A stretch of DNA of 13,978 nucleotides, taken from NCBI GenBank assembly GCA_023434145.1, contig JAEYTI010000170.1, forward strand, positions 1 through 13,978, read 5' to 3'. The notes under the pieces are model-generated. The model worked only from the letters and a program-made list of their open reading frames with translations. It ran no database searches and was not told the DNA's origin. Every line of letters starts with the position of its first letter. Position 1 is the stretch's first letter. The position numbers and the translations under genes are program-made. Shown piece by piece: positions 13,835 to 13,978 of the stretch. Source of the stretch: Chloroflexota bacterium (GTDB lineage Bacteria; Chloroflexota; Anaerolineae; Anaerolineales; Anaerolineaceae).

Positions 13835-13978
13835 AAGGATGTTATAGCGCAAAAGTGCGCGAAGGGTATAACGAAAGAGAGGTATCACATCGTGGTTGTA
13901 ATACCTGGAGGTGCCTGGCGGCTATTGAAGAATAAGAAATGAATCGCGTAACGAAGATGGCTCTACCCCCTTATCGCC
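13835..13978. other. Right-edge region upstream of the UroD-like gene
   Basis: No gene is called. A short palindrome, GCGCA-AAAG-TGCGC, at 13847-13860 is flanked by GTTATA (13841) and TATAAC (near 13867). It lies in the expected promoter or leader of the - strand operon and could be a regulator site. No convincing -35/-10 pair was found. Confidence 0.35.

Noticed and set aside
13922..13978. 19-codon - strand open stretch from the right edge to a TAG
   Set aside because: Too short to distinguish from chance, although the end of an upstream gene is possible.

Overview
The window reads as chromosomal DNA from a GC-rich, probably anaerobic or facultative bacterium. The best guess is Chloroflexota (Anaerolineae-like). 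This rests on P/T-rich lipoproteins, a GDSL-like lipoprotein type I associate with that group, an oxygen-sensitive sulfatase-maturating radical SAM enzyme and purine-rich CACAGAG/CGCAGAG repeats. No rRNA, tRNA or marker gene fixes the taxon.

Layout. 1-571 is a gene-poor, AT-richer stretch with a strong hairpin and a good promoter. 572-7298 (+ strand) is an envelope-acylation locus: an SGNH-like lipoprotein, then a tightly packed set made of a small four-Cys lipoprotein, an untracked 41-residue single-span protein, a DltB/AlgI-type MBOAT, an anchored SGNH protein, an acyl carrier protein, a fatty-acyl-AMP-ligase-like enzyme and a GNAT. 7299-8427 (+) holds a promoter, a large hairpin, a cupin and a second GNAT, closed by a long-stem terminator-like hairpin. 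8508-13834 is all on the - strand: a Zn-methyltransferase-like UroD-family protein and a Cys-type sulfatase (one operon), a lower-GC TetR-GNAT cassette with its own consensus promoter and operator, and an anSME-type sulfatase activase with a SEC-C tail.

How the genes work together. The main result is that 2007-6764 contains a counterpart of every Dlt (teichoic acid D-alanylation) component, in the order X-B-D-C-A. The 41-residue protein ends in W-I-Y-Q-G-F, matching the F-x-Y-x-x-F C-terminal signature of DltX, whose Tyr has been implicated as an acyl acceptor. The activating enzyme resembles a fatty-acyl-AMP ligase rather than a D-alanine ligase. I therefore infer a Dlt-like relay that loads a carboxylic acid onto the carrier protein, passes it through the MBOAT to the small protein's Tyr, and on via the SGNH protein to an unknown surface polymer. 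In the second half, the anSME at 8508-9815 would convert Cys54 of the sulfatase at 11257-12753 to formylglycine. The TetR-GNAT pair lying between them looks like a later insertion.
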